This document shows, piece after piece, positions 26,842-29,470 of a stretch of DNA of 29,470 nucleotides. Where the stretch lies: NCBI GenBank assembly GCA_016295895.1, contig JAEDKI010000005.1, positions 1 through 29,470 on the forward strand, given 5' to 3'. Source of the stretch: Clostridiaceae bacterium (GTDB taxonomy: Bacteria; Bacillota; Clostridia; Oscillospirales; Acutalibacteraceae). Both the position numbers and the translations under genes were made by a program. The notes under the pieces were generated by a model. That model had not been told where the DNA came from, made no database searches, and saw nothing but the letters and a program-made list of their open reading frames with translations. The first letter of the stretch is position 1. Each line of letters opens with the position of its first letter.

Positions 26842-27765
26842 ATGGGACTTTTCAAAAGAATAAACAAGGGTCTTAAAAAGACAAGAGACAGCATGACCGG
26901 TGCCATCAACGCCGCTCTCCACGGAAAAAACGAAATAGACGATGAGTTTTACGAGGATCTTGAAGAAATCCTCGTCATGGCGGATGTCGGCGTAACGACA
27001 GCCGAGGAAATTGTTGAAAAGCTCAGAGACGCCGTGTTCAAAAAGGGCTTGCGAAAGGCAAAGGATGTTAAAGAAGAAATCAAAAGCATCGTTGCAGACC
27101 TGCTCAGCGGCGGCGAGGAGCTGGATATGATAACCGTTCCGTCGGTTATTCTCGTTATCGGAGTCAACGGAGTCGGCAAAACAACTTCAATCGGAAAAAT
27201 GGCGGCGATGTTCAAGGCGGAGGGCAAAAAGGTGATCCTCGGAGCCGCAGACACCTTCCGAGCGGCGGCGATTGACCAGCTTGAAATCTGGGCAGACCGT
27301 GCAGGCGTTGACATCGTCAAGCACAAGGAGGGCGCAGACCCGGCGGCAGTTGTTTTCGATACCATTGCCGCAGGCAAAGCGAGAAACGCCGATATTATTA
27401 TCTGCGACACCGCAGGCAGGCTTCACAACAAGAAAAATCTCATGGAGGAGCTTGCGAAGATTTACAGAGTTATTGATCGCCAGCTTCCCTATGCAGACCG
27501 TGAAATTCTGCTTGTTCTCGACGCAACAACGGGTCAGAATGCGGTTAATCAGGCAAAGGAATTCAAGGATGTTGCCGAAATTACGGGAATTATCCTCACG
27601 AAGCTTGACGGCACCGCAAAGGGCGGCGTTGTGCTTGCAATCAAGAACGACCTGAAGGTTCCCGTTAAATTCATCGGCGTCGGTGAGGGAATCGACGATT
27701 TAAGACCGTTCAATCCCAAAGCTTTTGCCGAGGGACTGTTTGAAGAAGACCAAGACGAGGAATAA
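26842..27765 (+). CDS. ftsY: Signal recognition particle receptor FtsY
   Basis: A 307-residue GTPase that docks SRP-ribosome complexes to the membrane. It has only the NG domain, with a short basic, amphipathic start (GLFKRINKGLKKTRDS) instead of the long acidic A domain of E. coli, as in other Firmicutes. GTPase motifs: G1 GVNGVGKTT (107-115), DTFRAAAIDQL (137-147), G3 DTAGRLHNK (189-197), G4 TKLDGTAKGG (253-262) and GVGEGIDDLRPF (279-290). AGAGGTAG supports ATG 26842. It forms an operon with rdgB (7-base gap) and yhbY. Confidence 0.98.
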   Translation: MGLFKRINKGLKKTRDSMTGAINAALHGKNEIDDEFYEDLEEILVMADVGVTTAEEIVEKLRDAVFKKGLRKAKDVKEEIKSIVADLLSGGEELDMITVPSVILVIGVNGVGKTTSIGKMAAMFKAEGKKVILGAADTFRAAAIDQLEIWADRAGVDIVKHKEGADPAAVVFDTIAAGKARNADIIICDTAGRLHNKKNLMEELAKIYRVIDRQLPYADREILLVLDATTGQNAVNQAKEFKDVAEITGIILTKLDGTAKGGVVLAIKNDLKVPVKFIGVGEGIDDLRPFNPKAFAEGLFEEDQDEE

Positions 27766-27772
27766 TATAATT

Positions 27773-28372
27773 ATGGATTATATAATAGCAACTCACAACA
27801 TGAAAAAAAGAGATGAGCTTCAGCGCATTCTTGCTCCGCTCGGAATCCGTGTTCTGCTTGCCGAGGAGGCAGGCGTTGAGCTGACGGATGTTGAAGAAAC
27901 GGGCACGACCTTTGAAGAAAATGCGCTTCTGAAAGCGGAAAGCGGATGCAAGGAGAGCGGAATGCCCTGCATTGCCGACGATTCGGGGCTTGCGGTTGAT
28001 TATCTTGACGGAGCTCCCGGAGTTTATTCGGCAAGATATGCAGGCGAGCACGGCAACGACGCCGCCAACAACGAAAAACTGCTCAAAGCCCTTGAAGGCG
28101 TTGAACCCGCAGAAAGAGGAGCGGCATTTGTCAGCGTTGCATGCTGCGTTTATCCCGACGGAAGAAAACTGATTTCACGGGGAGAGTGCAGAGGAACAAT
28201 CGGATTTGAAGAAATCGGTGACGGAGGCTTCGGCTATGACCCGCTGTTTCTGCCCGAGGAATACGGCGGCAAAAAGACTATGGCTCAGCTGACCGCAGAA
28301 GAAAAGGACGCAATAAGCCACAGAGGCAAATCGGTTCGCATTCTTGCCGAAAAGATTGGAGAGGGCAGATAA
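27773..28372 (+). CDS. rdgB: Non-canonical purine NTP pyrophosphatase (XTP/dITP), RdgB/HAM1
   Basis: A 199-residue housecleaning enzyme that hydrolyses dITP, XTP and related nucleotides, so that they do not enter nucleic acids. Family blocks are visible in order: IIATHNMKKRDEL (4-16; usual ATxNxxK), GTTFEENALLKA (44-55), ADDSGLAVDYLDGAPGVYSARYAG (68-91), IGDGGFGYDPLFLP (148-161), KTMAQLTAEEKDAISHRGKS (168-187). ATG 27773 follows GAGG inside the ftsY 3' end. It overlaps the yhbY start codon (TAATG). Confidence 0.97.
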   Translation: MDYIIATHNMKKRDELQRILAPLGIRVLLAEEAGVELTDVEETGTTFEENALLKAESGCKESGMPCIADDSGLAVDYLDGAPGVYSARYAGEHGNDAANNEKLLKALEGVEPAERGAAFVSVACCVYPDGRKLISRGECRGTIGFEEIGDGGFGYDPLFLPEEYGGKKTMAQLTAEEKDAISHRGKSVRILAEKIGEGR

Positions 28373-28794
28373 TGACAAGTAAAGAAAGAGCTCAGCTCAG
28401 AGCGCAGGCAAACACTCTCGAGCCACTTTTCCAGATCGGCAAGGGCGGAATGTCGGACGCTCTGATAGCTCAGACAAATGACGCTTTAAGAAAAAGGGAG
28501 CTTATTAAAATCAAGGTTCTGCTTGAGAGCGCACCCGAATCGCCCCGTGAATTTGCCGACAAGCTTGCCGAGGCAACGGGCAGCGAGGTTGTTCAGGTCA
28601 TCGGCGGCAGTATCGTATTTTATAAAGAAAATCCCGACGCAGGCAAAGAGGAAAAGAAGAAAAAGCCTGCCAAGAAGGGCAAGCCTCTCTCAAAAGTTAA
28701 GGCAAAGAGGGCAATCGCCGCAAAGCGTGAGGCTGAAGAAAAAAAGAAAAAAAGAGATTTTTATGCCAAGAAAAGGAATTACGGCACAAAATAA
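28372..28794 (+). CDS. yhbY: YhbY/CRM-domain RNA-binding protein with Lys-rich tail
   Basis: A 140-residue protein. The first 95 residues are a CRS1/YhbY domain (LRAQANTLEPLFQIGKGGMSDALI; LIKIKVLL; VVQVIGGSIVFYK), including the GxxG-like loop GKGG. YhbY proteins bind pre-50S ribosomal particles. A tail of about 40 residues, nearly half Lys/Arg (EEKKKKPAKKGK, KKKKRDFYAKKR), extends beyond the usual length of about 97 and could add RNA affinity. It starts on the last base of the rdgB stop. Confidence 0.92.
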   Translation: MTSKERAQLRAQANTLEPLFQIGKGGMSDALIAQTNDALRKRELIKIKVLLESAPESPREFADKLAEATGSEVVQVIGGSIVFYKENPDAGKEEKKKKPAKKGKPLSKVKAKRAIAAKREAEEKKKKRDFYAKKRNYGTK

Positions 28795-28834
28795 GGCGTA
28801 TTTCGCATAATTCAGACACAACATCGGCGATGCA

Positions 28835-28911
28835 TAAAAATTTTTAAAATTTTTTGTTTATCATGCAACAAAATTTCATTATTGACACACTTATATTATG
28901 TGTGGTACAAT
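28835..28911 (+). promoter_or_regulatory. smpB-ssrA promoter region with ECF-like and sigma-A elements
   Basis: A/T tracts (28836-28855), TGCAAC (28864-28869), a 17-base spacer and ACACTTATAT (28887-28896) repeat the arrangement seen upstream of the ECF sigma gene (13224-13285). A sigma-A promoter overlaps: TTGACA (28882-28887), 18 bases, TACAAT (28906-28911). CACAC and GTGTG around 28886-28904 form an imperfect inverted repeat. Dual control by housekeeping and alternative sigma factors is inferred. Confidence 0.6.
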
Positions 28912-28935
28912 TGCAACCCACGAAAGGTACTGAAA

Positions 28936-29394
28936 ATGGATAAAAACAGCGGTATCAGGATAGCGGCGCAAAATAAGAAAGCATATCACGATTATTTTGT
29001 GCTTGAAAAAATTGAAGCGGGCATTGAGCTTTTCGGCACGGAGGTCAAGTCGATCCGTCAGGGCAAAATCAATCTCAAGGATTCATGGTGCTTTGTCAAG
29101 GACGGCGAGATGTTCGTCAACGGAATGCACATCAGCCCTTATGAGCAGGGCAACATCTTCAACCGTGACCCGTTGAGGACGAAAAAGCTTCTGCTCCATA
29201 AGCGTGAAATAAAGCGGCTCTATTCTCTTGTCAAGCAGGACGGTCTCGCCCTTGTTCCCCTGAGCGTATATTTCTCAAAGGGCAGGGCAAAGGTTGAGGT
29301 CGGGCTGTGCAAGGGCAAAAAGCTCTATGACAAGCGTGAGGTTGCCGCCAAAAAAGACGCTCAGCGAACCATTGAGCGCAATATGCGCCGATAA
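28936..29394 (+). CDS. smpB: SsrA-binding protein SmpB
   Basis: A 152-residue partner of tmRNA in trans-translation, which frees stalled ribosomes and tags the unfinished protein for degradation. Family blocks: AAQNKKAYHDYFVLEKIEAGIEL, GTEVKSIRQGKINLKDSW, DPLRTKKLLLHKREIKRL and the C-terminal KGKKLYDKREVAAKKDAQR, whose tail enters the mRNA channel. ATG 28936 has GAAAGG 9 bases upstream. Its RNA partner ssrA begins 5 bases after the stop, the classical linkage. Confidence 0.98.
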   Translation: MDKNSGIRIAAQNKKAYHDYFVLEKIEAGIELFGTEVKSIRQGKINLKDSWCFVKDGEMFVNGMHISPYEQGNIFNRDPLRTKKLLLHKREIKRLYSLVKQDGLALVPLSVYFSKGRAKVEVGLCKGKKLYDKREVAAKKDAQRTIERNMRR

Positions 29395-29399
29395 TATAC

Positions 29400-29470
29400 G
29401 GGGATGAAAGGATTTCGACGGGGAATCTGAGCCCGGATAAGCGAGTAGCGGTGCGGGACCGCTATAAAAT
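29400..29470 (+). ncRNA. ssrA: tmRNA, 5' part, cut by the window edge
   Basis: GGGGATGAAAGGATTTCGAC at 29400 is the standard 5' end of bacterial tmRNA, forming the acceptor stem and the start of the tRNA-like domain. GAGTAGCGGTGCGGGACCGC further on fits the helix 2 / pseudoknot 1 region. The tag frame and the 3' tRNA-like half lie beyond the window. It is directly downstream of smpB and probably shares its transcript. Confidence 0.95.

Overview
The window looks like a chromosomal segment from a Gram-positive anaerobe of the class Clostridia, probably a gut Oscillospiraceae/Ruminococcaceae-type organism. Supporting signs are the rpmH-rnpA-yidD-yidC-khpB and dnaA cluster, strong GGAGG-type ribosome binding sites with frequent TTG/GTG starts, lipoprotein and IPSTG wall-anchoring signals, a PdaA-type spore-cortex deacetylase, and a minimal SufCB-type Fe-S system. 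No phage, transposon, CRISPR array, tRNA or rRNA was found. The tmRNA gene is cut by the right edge, and a KtrB/TrkH potassium channel gene is cut by the left edge.

Layout. 1-1542: KtrB (partial) and KtrA potassium uptake. 1608-2171: a small P-loop nucleotide kinase. 2543-4426: a large MFS (GPH/SLC45-like) transporter behind a structured leader. 4618-6147: YifB/ComM AAA+ ATPase. 6223-7867: SufC and a short SufB-like scaffold. 7924-10002: two base-excision-repair glycosylases (Ogg, Nth) around a small membrane protein, plus an intergenic region with a cluster of DnaA boxes that is my best candidate for the replication origin. 10154-13161: a beta-propeller lipoprotein and a PdaA-like deacetylase, convergent. 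13312-15951: an ECF sigma factor with a membrane beta-propeller protein as probable anti-sigma factor. 16011-16329: a hairpin cluster and a 58-residue protein. 16560-17042: a mucin-like IPSTG wall protein. 17165-19842: an iron/siderophore/B12-type ABC importer. 19899-22457: an 852-residue fusion of CoA-disulfide reductase, rhodanese, siroheme sulfite-reductase and 2x[4Fe-4S] ferredoxin domains. 22580-25179: khpB, yidC, yidD, rnpA and rpmH on the minus strand. 25476-28794: dnaA, ftsY, rdgB and yhbY. 28936 to the end: smpB and ssrA.

Points that stand out. (1) The promoter regions of the ECF sigma factor and of smpB-ssrA align without gaps over about 60 bases: A/T tracts, then TGCAAC, a 17-base spacer and ACACTTATAT. 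This suggests the sigma factor controls itself and trans-translation. (2) The sulfur-redox fusion protein is an uncommon architecture, and an intrinsic terminator placed directly ahead of the ribosome binding site of the downstream ABC operon looks like an attenuator. (3) dnaA has neither DnaA boxes nor dnaN beside it, while a five-box cluster next to a 76% A+T stretch lies about 16.5 kb away. Most other genes are ordinary housekeeping genes and the calls for them are secure. All functional statements are from reading the sequence and remembered family knowledge; no database search was run.
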